This document shows positions 33,780 through 45,564 of a stretch of 64,000 nucleotides of DNA, piece by piece. The notes under the pieces were generated by a model, which was not told the origin of the DNA, made no database searches, and saw nothing but the letters and a program-made list of their open reading frames with translations. A program made the translations under genes and the position numbers. Within the stretch, counting starts at the first letter, position 1, and each line of letters begins with the position of its first letter. This stretch comes from Cymodocea nodosa (taxonomy: Eukaryota > Streptophyta > Magnoliopsida > Alismatales > Cymodoceaceae), in assembly GCA_036874045.1 (NCBI GenBank), contig CM072342.1:9201501-9265500 (forward strand). Direction: 5' to 3'.

Positions 33780-35369
33780 TGGAAGGACCTCTATATTTTG
33801 ATATTGCAAACATCCATGAGAGAAGTGTATGTATGAAAAGTATGGTTGTAGGATGAACATATATGGATGGAAAAGTCAAAGCAAATTGTAGCAAATAAAC
33901 TAGACGAATGTTGCACAAAGAATCCAGAAGATATCACATTATAAGTAGTTCATTCATAGTTGAAAGAGAAAGCCAAGAAGTTCGGTCAGTTCTTAGCTAA
34001 GTATCCGAAAGGTAGTTTAAAGTAGTAGAAACACCGTCAAATAGTTAGAAGAATAATTATCCGAAAATACAAGGCCTTCGGAGAGTTTTGAAAGATGGAT
34101 GGGTGAATGATTGGAGAGTTAAGGCACTAACTATCTGGAAATTCAAGAAAATTGGAAAGTTAGGAAAGCTAACTATCCAAAACTTAAGTCATTCATTTAC
34201 CCACATGCAGAAATTCAGACAGAAGCTTAAAAAGGAATTTCAGAGAGTTAGAAAACTAACTATCCAAAAAACAAGAAGTTTCGGAAGGTTACAGATTTAA
34301 CTATTCGAAAAATAAGAAGTTTCAGAAGGTTATAAATTTAACTATCCGAAACTTAAGTCAATCTATTATGCACATGCAGAATTAAGAAGACAACAGTCAG
34401 AAGCTTAAAAGAAAAATCGAAGAGTTACTGTAGCTAACTATCTAAAAGTCAAGAACTTTTTAGTGAGTTAAAGTTACAAGTATCCAAACTCATGGCACCT
34501 CACGTGTACAACTTAAAATCTCACGTGACAAAAGGACTTAAGTGGATTTTCGGTGAGTTACGAACATCCTTTGGAAAGTTACACAGATAACTATTCGAAA
34601 GTCTGAAAAAATCGAAAGGTTATCTTGAAACACCTTTCCAAATGGTAACTTACCATATTTAGACCTGCAAACTTAGCAAGTATAGCAGAATCAATCCGTT
34701 GAAGAAAAAATATGATCGTTGGATTTTCAAGTATTTATACAAACAAATCATTCAATATTCCATAGAGCTATGAAGTGAGATTACACAAACAAACACATAT
34801 AGAGATACAGTATACATTACATATCAACTACTGTTACAGAAGAAAGTTTAATTCAGATTAACTACTACAAGGAATCAATTGAAAGTTGGATTTACAAGAA
34901 GATTCTTAAAGCTCTCCAAGTGCCAAAAGTCTGATCCAAGAAGGATTATTTGGTTCGTGGCTTCAACCTTAAAGCTTCATTCAAGTGGTTGGTTCGAGTT
35001 TCGACCTGAAAACTCAAAAGGTTGGTTTATTGAAGTTTATACCTGAAAACTTCTATGTGGTTGGTTAGAGCTACGACCAGAAAACTCAAGTGAATGGTTG
35101 GTTCTTGCTTCGACCTAAAAGCAAGTGTATGTAAGTGTTGAGACACTTAGTGAAGCCCAAGTGATCCTTAGGGGTGGATTAGCCATGTTGGTGAACCACC
35201 TAAAATTCCCTTGTATTTCTTATTTATATTTCCACTGTGCATGTTTTATATATCTATTTAGTACTTGTGCAAGTTGATTATTTAAATTGGTTAATTAAGT
35301 TAGTAATAAGTTTAAAACTACACTTAGACATTATTCACCCCCCTCTAGTGAAGCCTTACGGTCCTAACA
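33780..35369 (+). repeat. 5' LTR of copy F
   Basis: 1590 bp from TGGAAGGACC to GTCCTAACA; the 3' LTR starts TGAAAAGACC. It has repeated AACTATCCGAAA-type motifs in direct and inverted form through about 33990-34640, and a Cys/Thr-rich-looking block of GGTTGGTTCGAG..CGACCTGAAAACTC repeats at about 34950-35120 (four GGTTGGTT units). Confidence 0.9.
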
Positions 35370-35371
35370 AT

Positions 35372-35383
35372 TGGTATCAAAGT
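35372..35383 (+). promoter_or_regulatory. Primer binding site of copy F
   Basis: TGGTATCAAAGT, two bases after the LTR, initiator-Met type with two changes. Confidence 0.85.
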
Positions 35384-35420
35384 AGGTTGATCTCTTTTTT
35401 AGATTTAACCATCTAAGATC

Positions 35421-36948
35421 ATGGCATCTTTTTATAGAGAGGGTCAAAACATCCATCATCCTCCCCTATTTGATGGTATTAACTATAATTACTGGAAAAA
35501 CAGGATGGAATGTTTCCTTAGAAGCTCAGATATGAGTCTATGGAAAATGGTGGTTCTAGGAACACCTATTCCACCTAGTCATGAGGATGACTAGACTTAG
35601 GAGGATGAGAGAATCATCCAAATGAATGCTCGAGGGTTGAATATTATTTACTATGCCTTATCTGTTGAACAATATAATAAAGTTTTAGCTTGTAAATTTG
35701 CTCACGAGGCTTGGAACACTCTTCAAATAACTTTTAAAGGAACCAACCAAGTGAAAGACACAAAAATCAGCATTTTACTTAGAAAACTTGAATTATTTAA
35801 AATGCTTGATGATGAAACAATTTTTGATATGTTTTCTAGATTCACTGAGATTATTAATGGCTTAAGAGGTTTGAGAAAGGAATTTTCTATCCGTGAACAG
35901 GTGGAAAAAATCCTTAGAAGCTTAACTATGGAATGGAAGCAAAAGTCCACATCAATACAAGATTCCAAAGACCTCAACAAATACTTAGTAGAGGATCTGA
36001 TGGGCAATCTACTGGCCCATAAAGTTCAAATGAAAGAATGGAAAGATGAGGAAGGAAGTTCTAAAAAGAAAATAGAAATGAAGAAAGAACTAGCCTTCCC
36101 ATCAACTTAAGAACTTTAAAGCTCGGATGGTGATGAAGTTGTGTTATTGGCTAGAAAATTCAAAAAATGGATGAAGAAAAAGAACGAAGCCAGCATATCA
36201 AAAAGTAATGCTCCAATATGCTTTAAATGCAAGAAGTAGGGGCATATACAACCTGATTGTCCACTACAACTAGAAGAAGAAAAAGAAATGAAGAAGAAGA
36301 AGAAGAGCTACAAAAAAAATGGCATTGAAGGCTACTTGGGATGACAATAGTTCTTCTAGTAGTTCATCTAGTTCAGATGAATGGGTACAAATAAACGTGT
36401 GCTATACAACACAAGAGGTATGTTTCGCTTCATCTCAAAGTGATTCTGATGTAGACAATGATAATCTAGATGTAAATATTCTTTTGTCTACTATTGACAG
36501 TTTATATGTTAAATGCAAAAATTATAAAAAGGAAATTAAGCATTTAACTAAATGTTTAGAAGAATCATATACTGAACTTGAAAATTTGCATGATGAAAAT
36601 AGAAAATGCAATAATGATGAATTAATAAATGAAAATGAAAAGTTGAAATATGAAATTACTGATCTGAAAAATATTGTACACAAGTTTACCAATGGACAGA
36701 AAGGATTAGATCAAATCATTGGTTTTCAAAGATACAGTTCAAGTAGACTTGGCCTAGGATATGCTATTCCATAGGAAATACCCTACTATGGTGGTGTTAT
36801 CTAATCCCATAGAGATGGTACAATAGTGTTTGCCATTAAAAGAAGATCTGGATCAATGTGGCTGCCAAAAGGCAATAAATTAAATATTGTCAGGACTAAC
36901 ACTTATGGACCTAAGAAAGTATGGGTACCAAAATCTATTTCTATTTGA
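35421..36948 (+). pseudogene. gag of copy F
   Basis: ATG 35421 (MASFYREGQNIHHPPLFDGI). UBN2-like core NYWKNRMECFLRSSDMSLWKM; two stops near 35595 (DD*T*ED); then MNARGLNIIYYALSVEQYNKV and MFSRFTEIINGLRGLRKEF. The zinc knuckle near 36220 reads CFKCKK*GHIQPDC with a stop in place of a residue. After a Lys/Glu run and a frameshift near 36315 come KATWDD, a Ser run, and a coiled-coil segment (about 36480-36700, ENEKLKYEITDLKNIVHKF). The terminal GPKKVWVPKS matches the J linker GPQQHWVPRKS just before protease, but here a stop and non-coding DNA follow. Confidence 0.88.
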
Positions 36949-38449
36949 ATTGCAGGATTACATTATTTAGGGGGAGTAGCTAATTTACAATGTCAAATTA
37001 TTATCTGCAAATGATCAAAATCTAAAGATCAATGGAATGATCAGTTAGAAAATGTTGGAAAATTTGAAAATCAGTTATGAGAGCAACTATTTGGTATTAC
37101 AAGAGGCATCATAAATTGGTAGAAAGTGCTCACATAGATTGAGTGGAAATCGTGCCTAAAATCTAGATACTCAAGGAGGGAAAAGTTTGCAATAGTTAGA
37201 AATAAATATTGTTAGAAAAAGTAAAATCTCTTGATGAGAAATTTTAAGAAGCTAAATAGTTGGTAACCAGTAAAGGATCAATTATGATGTTCTGAAATTA
37301 ACAAGTGGTATTAAAAGTAGCATCAATGATTGAATCATGTTCGTTAAAGGAAACAAGGCCTATAGTAGCAAGATTACAGTCTTCAAATTATCTTTTGCAA
37401 ATTGAAAGAACCTCTTGAAATAAAGATCTAAGAGAAGATAAACAGATTGGAATCAGAAGCTAAATGATTGAGAATTATTTATGATGTTTTTGACTAACAA
37501 TTGGCACCTAGTTCAGTTGGTATCATATATGTCATTTTGCAAAATAGGTGCAACAAATCTATCTGCAAGGAAAAACATATAAGTAGAGGGAGAACCTACT
37601 ATATGAAGGGAATTCAGAATGCTGCTTTAGTGCAAAAAGAAAGTATATAAAGAGGGCACGCATATGGGGGGAGAGCCTATAGCTTGCTATTAAAAATCAG
37701 AAAACCTCCATACCGATAGGGGGAGAGCTTGTGGTAGTAACTAAAAATATTAATTGCATATTTATAAATTGCTACATTACCTATTGGCATTTCACTATTT
37801 GTTAGTCTTTATAGATTATGTAGTAAATAAACAAGACAAAGGAAGAAATACCATAAACAAGGAGAGCAATTACTGACTTCTTAGATATTAATATGTCAAC
37901 AACTGGTATTAGACAAAGATTGAGGAAATTGGCACTTCAATTGATATTATGCTCGAATAAGAAAGAAGAAAAGTAGTACAACATCAAAGAGAAAGAAGAA
38001 ATTAGACTACAATGATGAATATATCTCAACAATTGATATCAACACACCAATAGTCAACATTTGATGGAAGATCAAAATTGGTATTTGAAGATATTGATAC
38101 AATTGATTCTTTTCATAGTTGATATTAGATAGGATTATGGGAATCAAAAAATTGGTATGATATCAGATATTACATCTTGACAAAAAGGAGAGAAATATGG
38201 CAATTATTTCAGCAAAAGAAAATTGTGGAACTCCTTTTATCTAATGACAAAAAGAAGGAGAAGAATAAAGAAAATTACATAGAAGGCAAAGGGAGTATTC
38301 CCAACACATAGTCAGGGGAAGAAATTAACTTCATTATATTGTATTCACTGTAAATCTTTGTTTTACTTATGTTTTGTGTGATTCTCTGTATAGAAATAAT
38401 TTAGGGAGTGAAATACATGTAATTTAATGTAAAGGATTTTGTCATTATC
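36949..38449 (+). other. Non-coding region replacing pol in copy F
   Basis: 1.5 kb without a supportable ORF. It holds four GGGGGAG tracts (near 36966, 37669, 37720 and the true one at 38450) and at least six TGGTAT words resembling the PBS (for example 37092, 37306, 37518, 37904, 38079, 38153). No integrase, RT or RNase H motif is visible in any frame. Confidence 0.7.
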
Positions 38450-38462
38450 AAAAAGGGGGAGA
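38450..38462 (+). promoter_or_regulatory. Polypurine tract of copy F
   Basis: AAAAAGGGGGAGA, 1 bp before the 3' LTR start TGAAAAGACC. Confidence 0.88.
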
Positions 38463-38463
38463 T

Positions 38464-39362
38464 TGAAAAGACCTCTGTATTTTAATAATGCAAACATCCA
38501 TGAGAGAAGTGCATGTATTTCACAAGTTGCAGGATGAACAGATATGGATGGAAAAGTCAAAGCAAATTGCAGCAAATAAACCAGACGAATGCTGCACAAA
38601 GAATCTAGAAGATATCACATTATAAGCAGTTCATTCATAGTTGAAAGAGAAAGCCAAGAAGTTCGGTCAGTTCTTAGCTAAGTATCCGAAAGGCAGTTTA
38701 AAGCAACAGAAACACTATCGGATAGTTAGAAGAATAACTATCCGAAAATACAAGGCCTTTAGAGAGTTTTGAAAGATGGATAGGAGAATGATTGGATAGT
38801 TAAGGCACTAACTATCCGAAAGTTCAAGGAAATCAAAAAGTTAGGAAAACTAACTATCCAAAACTTAAGTCATTCATTTACCCACATGTAGAAATCTAGA
38901 CAGAAGCTTAAAAAGGAATTTCAGAGAGTTAGAAAGCTAACTATCCGAAAAACAAGAAGTTTCGGAAGGTTACAGATTTAACTATCCGAAACTTAAGTCA
39001 ATCTATTATGCATGTGCAGAATTAAGAAGACAGCAATCGAAAGCTTAAAAGAAAAATCAAAGAGTTACTGTAGCTAAATATCTGAAAGTCGAAAACTTTT
39101 TGGTGAGTTAAAGTTACACGTGTCCGAACTCATGACACCTCACATGTACAACTTAAAATCTCATGTGACAAAAGGACTTAAGTGGATTTTCGATGAGTTA
39201 CGAACATCCTTCGGAAAGTTACAAAGATAACTATCCGAAAGTCTAAAAAAATTGGAAGGTTATCTTGAAACACCTTTCCAAACGGTAACTTACCATATTT
39301 AGACCTACAAACTCAGCAAGTAAAGTAGAATCAATTCGTTGAAGAAAAAATATGATCATTGG
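38464..39362 (+). repeat. 3' LTR of copy F (first part)
   Basis: Aligns with 33780-34735 of the 5' LTR. Copy G interrupts within GATCATTGG. The continuation GTTGGATTTTCAAGT at 45550-45564 is then cut off by H, so about 630 bp of the LTR are gone. Confidence 0.9.
39358..39362. repeat. Target site duplication of copy G
   Basis: ATTGG here and GTTGG at 45550-45554. The F 5' LTR has GTTGG at the equivalent position (34733), so one copy has mutated. Confidence 0.85.
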
Positions 39363-40631
39363 TGTAGGATTGTTGTATCACAAGAGGGGGGGTGAATTGT
39401 GTCTTTAGCAATTAAAATTACTAGTGAATAAAACAAGAGCACAAAACACTTGTAAATAAAATTCTATTCTTTATAAACTTTAAAGATAGAATCTACAATA
39501 TCTTTCAACTCAATTTCCTTCTTGATGGTTTTGATATAGTAATGTCCGATATACAATTCAAATAGGAAAATGAAGTCCTTATTCAAAACTAATTTCGAAT
39601 TGTATAAAACTTGATCTTTATGCACATAGCTTCTTTCCTTCTTTTTGCTCTGTTTCTGTATCTTTTCTTCTTTCGTTTCCAGACTTCTTGCATTTGCAGT
39701 TCCTTTTCTGAAATTGCTTGGAATTTCAAACTTCTTCTGATGTTGGAGAATTTTTCCAAATATGAATATTCAAACTTAACTTTTCAGTTAGGGATTCGGA
39801 TTGAATATTCAGACTTGGTTTTTGAGATTGGGATCCTCATTGTAATGTAACTCGTATTCTCTATTTGTAGTCGAACTATGTCTTCATGTTCAACATGTTC
39901 ATCCAGTTAATCCACAATCCATAATCCATGTACTAATTTTTTCTTTAATCCAAATTACTATCTTTTTGAATTTCCACTTTCTCCACTATCATTTTAAATT
40001 TCCACGATCTCCACTCGTAGATTCACCAAAGCTCTATCTTCTTAGAGTTTTGTAGAATATCTTCTAACTCTTCGTTTTAGTCAAACACTTATCTTTTAAG
40101 TCCTGTAAAAACTCAAACACTTATCTATAACTCTTCGAGTTTTTACACCTACAAAACACGTGACTAAACAAGGAAAACTTATCTGTTTGTTAGTCATTTT
40201 ATAAAACTCAAATAGTTATCTATCCATGCGTATAAAAACTTGAATAGTTATCTAACTCTTCGATTTTCATTACTGAATGGACATGGAAAACACATGACAA
40301 CTTAAAACATTAAAAACACACATGCAGATAACTTAACTATACAAGTTTTTAACATAACTCTTCGACTAAATCGAAATGTTAACTATCCAAAAGTTTAATT
40401 GTCTGAAATTCTAACTATCCAAAAACTTTAACTATTCGAAAATCTAACTATCCGAAAACTTTAACTATTCGAAAATCTAACTATCCAAAAGTTAACTATC
40501 CAAAATTTTAAATGAAACTTTCCGATAACCTATTAACATTTAATTACATGACAATTATACTTAGAGAATATTATTTTGACTTATTTAAAAACTTTAGTAA
40601 AGCATATATCATCAAAACAAAACTCCTAACA
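39363..40631 (-). repeat. 3' LTR of copy G
   Basis: 1269 bp, TGTAGGATTG to TCCTAACA on the plus strand, A/C/G family. It is longer than C's LTRs, partly from extra AACTATCCGAAA-type repeats at 40380-40510. Confidence 0.92.
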
Positions 40632-40645
40632 ATCTCCCCCTTTTT
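40632..40645 (-). promoter_or_regulatory. Polypurine tract of copy G
   Basis: The minus strand reads AAAAAGGGGGAGAT directly before the LTR. A second, AAAAAAGGGGAGAAG, lies about 50 bp upstream (40680-40695), the same doublet as in A and C. Confidence 0.88.
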
Positions 40646-40955
40646 GATGATGTCAAAACCTAATAAGTCAAATAATCTATCTTCTCCCCTTTTTTGGCAT
40701 TCTAAAAAAGTAAATAAAATGTAATGAAGAAAAATGTGCTAAGTACATATTGTTTAAAAAGATATTTTTAAACATGCATAACTTTTGTGGATAAGCATAA
40801 ACTGTTTAAAAAAAACTATTTTAAACAAAAACTGTCAAAAACAATCACATGAACATTAAGTGTAGTAAACAGTTTACATAATGCGATTTCTTTACATAAA
40901 TAATTTTTGGTAATAAATTACAAGAAAGAAATCATGCAATACATAATTTTTATAA

Positions 40956-43568
40956 TCACAAGCCACGTTGTCTTCGAAAAATATTGATTAGAGTATTTGA
41001 AATTTGCCTTGTAATTTTTGTACTTACTCTGTTTATCTTATCAATTATTGCTTGATCTAAATCATTTTGTGAAACTTGTGATGGTTGTTGTAAAAATTCA
41101 GTATGTATGTCTGTATTGAAATCTGTATGTATATCTGTATTTATACTTTTATTTGTATCTGTATGTTGCTGTTGTTTTGAAAATTGTGTCGACTGTTGCT
41201 GTTGCTGTTGTGACTGAGTTTGCCGATCTTGTTGTGGTTGTTACTATCGAATTACAGGTGTATCTGCTTCCTAGTATTGTTGTAGTTCCTTTGTAGAGAA
41301 AGATCTTGACTTGAATTTTTTCTATGGCCAAGGTGTAGTATCTATTTGACTTGCCACAATTCTCAAAATCGTATCACCATAAAATAATTTACTCTGCAAA
41401 TTTAAGATATGAGAAACAAAAATATCATACTAGTTCACCTGTATATGGTTAATTAATGCATATGTAGCATAAAGACAACATTTGCCAACTTCTGCCCCAT
41501 GACCAAACCTCTGAAAGAGTGAAGCATGCAGTATTTTTGCAATAAAACGTGCTTGGCCATTTAAGTCATTTAGTAATCTCATTAGGTTGTTGGCAGTCGG
41601 ATCTTTGGCTAAACTTTTAATGTCCCATCCCAACTAATAAACCTGTTTTCTTTCTGATAATTTAACTCCTTCATTTTTCAAACCAAGTACTTGATAAAGT
41701 AATTCTGGAGTTAAATATATATCGTAGTCTTGTATATTGGAAATAGGATTACCTTCTTCCACTATTAAGTTTGAGTAAAAACAACTTACAAGTTCTAGTA
41801 TAACAAGATGACCTGGCTATTGTGGAAGTAGAGTCAACAAGCATTGAAATGCAAACATTTCTCGTATATGTGCCATTCCTTCAAACTTAACTGGTCTTGA
41901 ATATAAAACTATATAAAACTATAAAAGTTTTATATGTTTGAAATTTTTCATAACAAGAACTATTTCTGAACCATAACAATGTATTTTCGTCAAAATTTTG
42001 TTCAGGATTAGGTATTTTCCTATCATGATGTTCTGATTTGGGACTTATTTCAATATTATCAGCAACATCTATATTTTTAGATCTTTTAGAACTAGTGGAA
42101 TTTCTATCAAAGCTAGTATAAATGTCTAAAATATCTGTTATTATCGTATCAATAATCTACTGAATTTCCTTTGTGTGATCTTCTTGAAATATATTAGTAT
42201 CAATAGTCTCTGTACTATTCTGTCTATTAGCAACATTTATTTCTATAATTGGTCTATACAACAATTGTCTCTGTATGAAAGAATGTTCTATATTTGTCTG
42301 TGCAATAGAGTCATTCTGTAATTCTAAAATTTCTATAATGAAGACATTAGCAATGTTATATTCTATTGGTAACTGTGTAGTTTGTTGATTATATACATTT
42401 ATCAACAAATATATTATATACTGTAACAGACATAACCACATGTATAAACTATAGTATAAGCAACTATACCAAAAAGTAAAAGTCTCTATCCAAGATACAG
42501 TAAGAGGAAGAATATCTATACATTCCTCTTTAGATGAAATATCTTCAAAATTCATAGACTCAATGTCTATGTCATCAAAAATATCATCAAAATTGATATT
42601 ATTTGTATATGTATCATTAAAATTTCCTACATGTTCTCTTTCTGTAGGAAAAGAATGTTGGCTTGCAGCATAATGTGAAAAACTGTCCATTGTATTAAAA
42701 GAAACATTAGCACTAATGTGAAATAATACCTTAGAGTGTATGCTTGTAATCCGATATTTGTCACATCTGCTAGGATTCCTGACACAAAAGCCTATCCAAC
42801 TTCTTCAATGAAACATAGTTTTTCATTTTTCAATGATTTGTCTCTTTGCTGCAATATGCCTTGTACACCTATAGTTAGTCCAAAATATTCTAATGTCTTC
42901 TTCTTTTTCTGATTATATGTCTGTAGTGTTTTTGGTTGTGTAGGAGGTTCTAAAGTTTTCTTAATTTCTCCTATTAAAGGCACTTGTGGTCTTGATGGTC
43001 TTTCACCATGATGCCTAGGTTGTAATAATGGAATATAGAGTTTTAAGCTCTCAACCTCTGCCATTTTTAGTTGATAAACTTTTTATCCTTCACTTTGAAG
43101 GCCCATTTTCCAAATGGCGGTTTTCTATTCATCAATAAATTGTTGGATGTCGTCTAAAATAGTTGGGGGAAAATAATGTTGGGAATACAAAGATTCTAAT
43201 TCCCTGTTGGCATTTTCTATCATTGGTCCTTATTTCTTTCCATAATAAGTAATAGACTGTGCTGATTTTTCAGGTACTTGTCCAGAACTTGTAACAATCG
43301 CAAGGCTTGGTTGTAAAGTTCGTTTCCTCATTTTTAACGTGGAAAGTTCGATCTGTTTTTTTCTAAACTGTGTTTCAACATAATTTCGAATAAATTTCCA
43401 ACAGAAATTTTTCTCGTGTTGAACATCTTTTCTAATTTCATGTAGTACTTTATTAGAAAAAGTATACCTTGTGTAGATGTCGTTGATTTCATTTTCTATC
43501 TTCTGAAGTTCCATCTCTCTTTTCTACACTTTTGGCATTCTACCACGTCCTCTTCCACGTCTTGACAT
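40956..43568 (-). pseudogene. aORF of copy G, Transposase_32-like
   Basis: ATG at 43568 (MSRRGRGRGRMPKV), TGA at 40956-40958 after a RRQRGL-like end. It has all the parts seen in A: RG-rich start, NDIYTRYTFSNKVLHEIRKD, SITYYGKK, LYIPLLQPRHHGE, the hydrophobic segment at about 42392-42468 (MWLCLLQYIIYLLINVY), the domain ending ALINHIQVN, Gln-rich linker and tetrapeptide repeats. Stops and shifts include TAA for the conserved Trp after YGKK and a shift near 42720. It is the only gene left in this copy. Confidence 0.82.
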
Positions 43569-45025
43569 TGTTGATTAATCTTTGATGTTCATTGTAGAAC
43601 TTAGTGAAAGTAAAGATTGTGAAACTATGATTTTACCAAGGTAGAAACACAAAAGATTGTTAGTAAAACATTTATAACTCTTCGAGTTTATAAACGGATT
43701 CAATCATTGAAATCATAAATATAAGATTCATTACTGATAAATAACTCGAATGCTTACAATAATTGTACAAGTTTTACAATTGACAAAAGTAGAATACTTA
43801 GCGTAACTATTCGTGTAAAGAAAATAACTACGTGCTAAGTGAAAAGTGAGAAAACTCAAAGACTTATGATAACTATTCGAGTTTTGAGAGTAGTAAAACA
43901 CATTACTATACGATAAACTAGAATAGTTATTGTCATAGTTTAAGTCTTTCAAAAAAATATAATAATATTAAGTTAACTGTTCGAGTTTCTCAGATGGATA
44001 TGCATAAAAGTCGAAGACTTAAGCATAACTATTCAAGTTTCAACATGAGACATAATAAAGCAATGAAATTCAACACGTGCATAATTCTAATTTAAGGAGT
44101 TCAGAAATTTTTAGATACTTATAAACCTAACTATCCGATGCTCAGATGCATTTAAGATAGTTACTAGATAACTTACCAAACATTCACTTAAGGTATGCAT
44201 TTAGGTTTTAACACGTGTACTTCAGGAAATAATAAAATATTCTTTTAATCATTTAAAACATAACTGTCTGGTATATACAATATAACCTTCCGAAATTACA
44301 AAAAATTTGGATACTTAAGAACTAAAAAGCCTGTATTTCATCGATAGTTCAGAAATGTAGTTAATTAATGTTAATTTCCTAAAATTTTGTAGATTCTTTC
44401 ATTAAAGCATATAATAGTTCAGAATGATTGAATTATTATATGAGAAATTACTCCCCTTACTTAAATGTAGTCTAAAGAATCTATGGCGTACTTAAACTAA
44501 GTTGTCAAGCCCTAATAGATTTGGCATTGAAAGGTCAAATAGCTGACTTAAGTTGGTTGCTAAACCTTAAATAGATTTAAGTCTTTCTACTTTTTTTTTT
44601 AATTTAAATACAGAAATAAGTAGTAGATTTAACAATTTAAACTTTTTAGCTTTTATCTTATTTAGTTTACAAAAGAAAATTCATAGAGATATATACCTTC
44701 AGGAACTTAAAATAATTCAATAATGAGTACACGAACTTAAGAAAATAAATATAGTACATTATGTGTAGAGAGTAGATAATGACAGATTATATGCATAGAT
44801 TATGGCAGGATTGTTATAACACTTGTAAAATAAATTAAGCTTGAGTACATTGCCCCCTTTTTTTTCTTCATATTTATATATATATATATACTTTATGTAT
44901 TACCTCTCACAATATCATCTTTTTATGTGATCACAATCCCTTGCTTAGGGGAAAGATAACCAGTTACTAATGACAAGTGAGAATAGGTAATTTTTTTTTT
45001 TTTTAAATAGAATCTGAATTACTTG
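43569..45025 (-). other. Pol-aORF spacer of copy G
   Basis: Non-coding, matching C 13640-15135 reversed, with the same motif-rich part next to the aORF. A (TA)8 run lies at 44875-44890 and a T run at 44991-45004. Confidence 0.8.
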
Positions 45026-45549
45026 ATTTAGTTGAACACTTATCCTTTAAGTATTGTAAAAACTTGAACACTTATCTGTAACTCTTCGAGTTTTTGCACC
45101 TGCAAAACATGTGACTAAACAAGGAAAACTTATCTGTTCGTTAGTCATTTTATAAAACTCAAATAGTTATCTATCCATGCATATAAAAACTCGAACAGTT
45201 ATCTAACTCTTCGATTTTCATTACTAAATGGACATGGAAAACACATGACAACTTAAAACATTAAAAACACACATGTAGATAACTTAACTATACGAGTTTT
45301 TAACATAACTCTTCGACTAAATCGAAACGTTAACTATCCGAAAGTTTAATTGTCTGAAATTCTAACTATCTGAAAACTTTAACCATTCAAAAATCTAACT
45401 ATCCAAAAGTTAATTATCCAAAATTTAAAATAAAACTTTCTGATAACCTGTTAACATTTAATTACATGACAATTATACTTAGAGAATATTATTTAGACTT
45501 ATTTAAAAACTTTAATAAAGCATATATCATCAAAACAAAATTCCTAACA
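45026..45549 (-). repeat. 5' LTR remnant of copy G
   Basis: Matches the first 520 bp or so (element orientation) of the 3' LTR (about 40072-40631). It ends abruptly where spacer sequence begins. The outer end CCTAACA is intact. Confidence 0.9.
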
Positions 45550-45564
45550 GTTGGATTTTCAAGT

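Larger units (their letters stand above)
33780..39362 (+). mobile_element. Copy F: gag-only, pol-less copia-type element
   Basis: LTR (33780-35369), PBS, gag, 1.5 kb of non-coding DNA, polypurine tract, and a 3' LTR that starts at 38464, is interrupted at 39362 by copy G and continues for only 15 bp at 45550-45564 before H. No protease beyond the gag-linker, integrase, RT or RNase H is present, so it would need enzymes from a relative. Copy I has related LTRs and a pol and is a candidate helper. The arrangement resembles plant terminal-repeat-with-GAG (TR-GAG) elements. Confidence 0.85.
39363..45549 (-). mobile_element. Copy G: aORF-bearing element that has lost gag and pol
   Basis: Minus strand: a remnant of the 5' LTR (45026-45549), then directly the pol-aORF spacer (43569-45025), the aORF (40956-43568), polypurine tract and complete 3' LTR (39363-40631). 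Both outer ends are exact LTR termini with a 5-bp duplication, so it inserted as a unit. Against copy C the missing part runs from inside the 5' LTR through PBS, gag, pol and about 470 bp of spacer. The deletion joint at 45025/45026 is clean. Deletion before or after insertion cannot be told from one copy. Confidence 0.9.

Noticed and set aside
36319..36948. Possible host coiled-coil gene starting MALKATWDD
   Set aside because: KATWDD and the following coiled coil are the normal continuation of copia gag in B and J; it is the shifted end of F gag.
44875..44890. (TA)8 run as a possible insertion site or hairpin
   Set aside because: Simple repeat in AT-rich spacer; no flanking duplication or gene.
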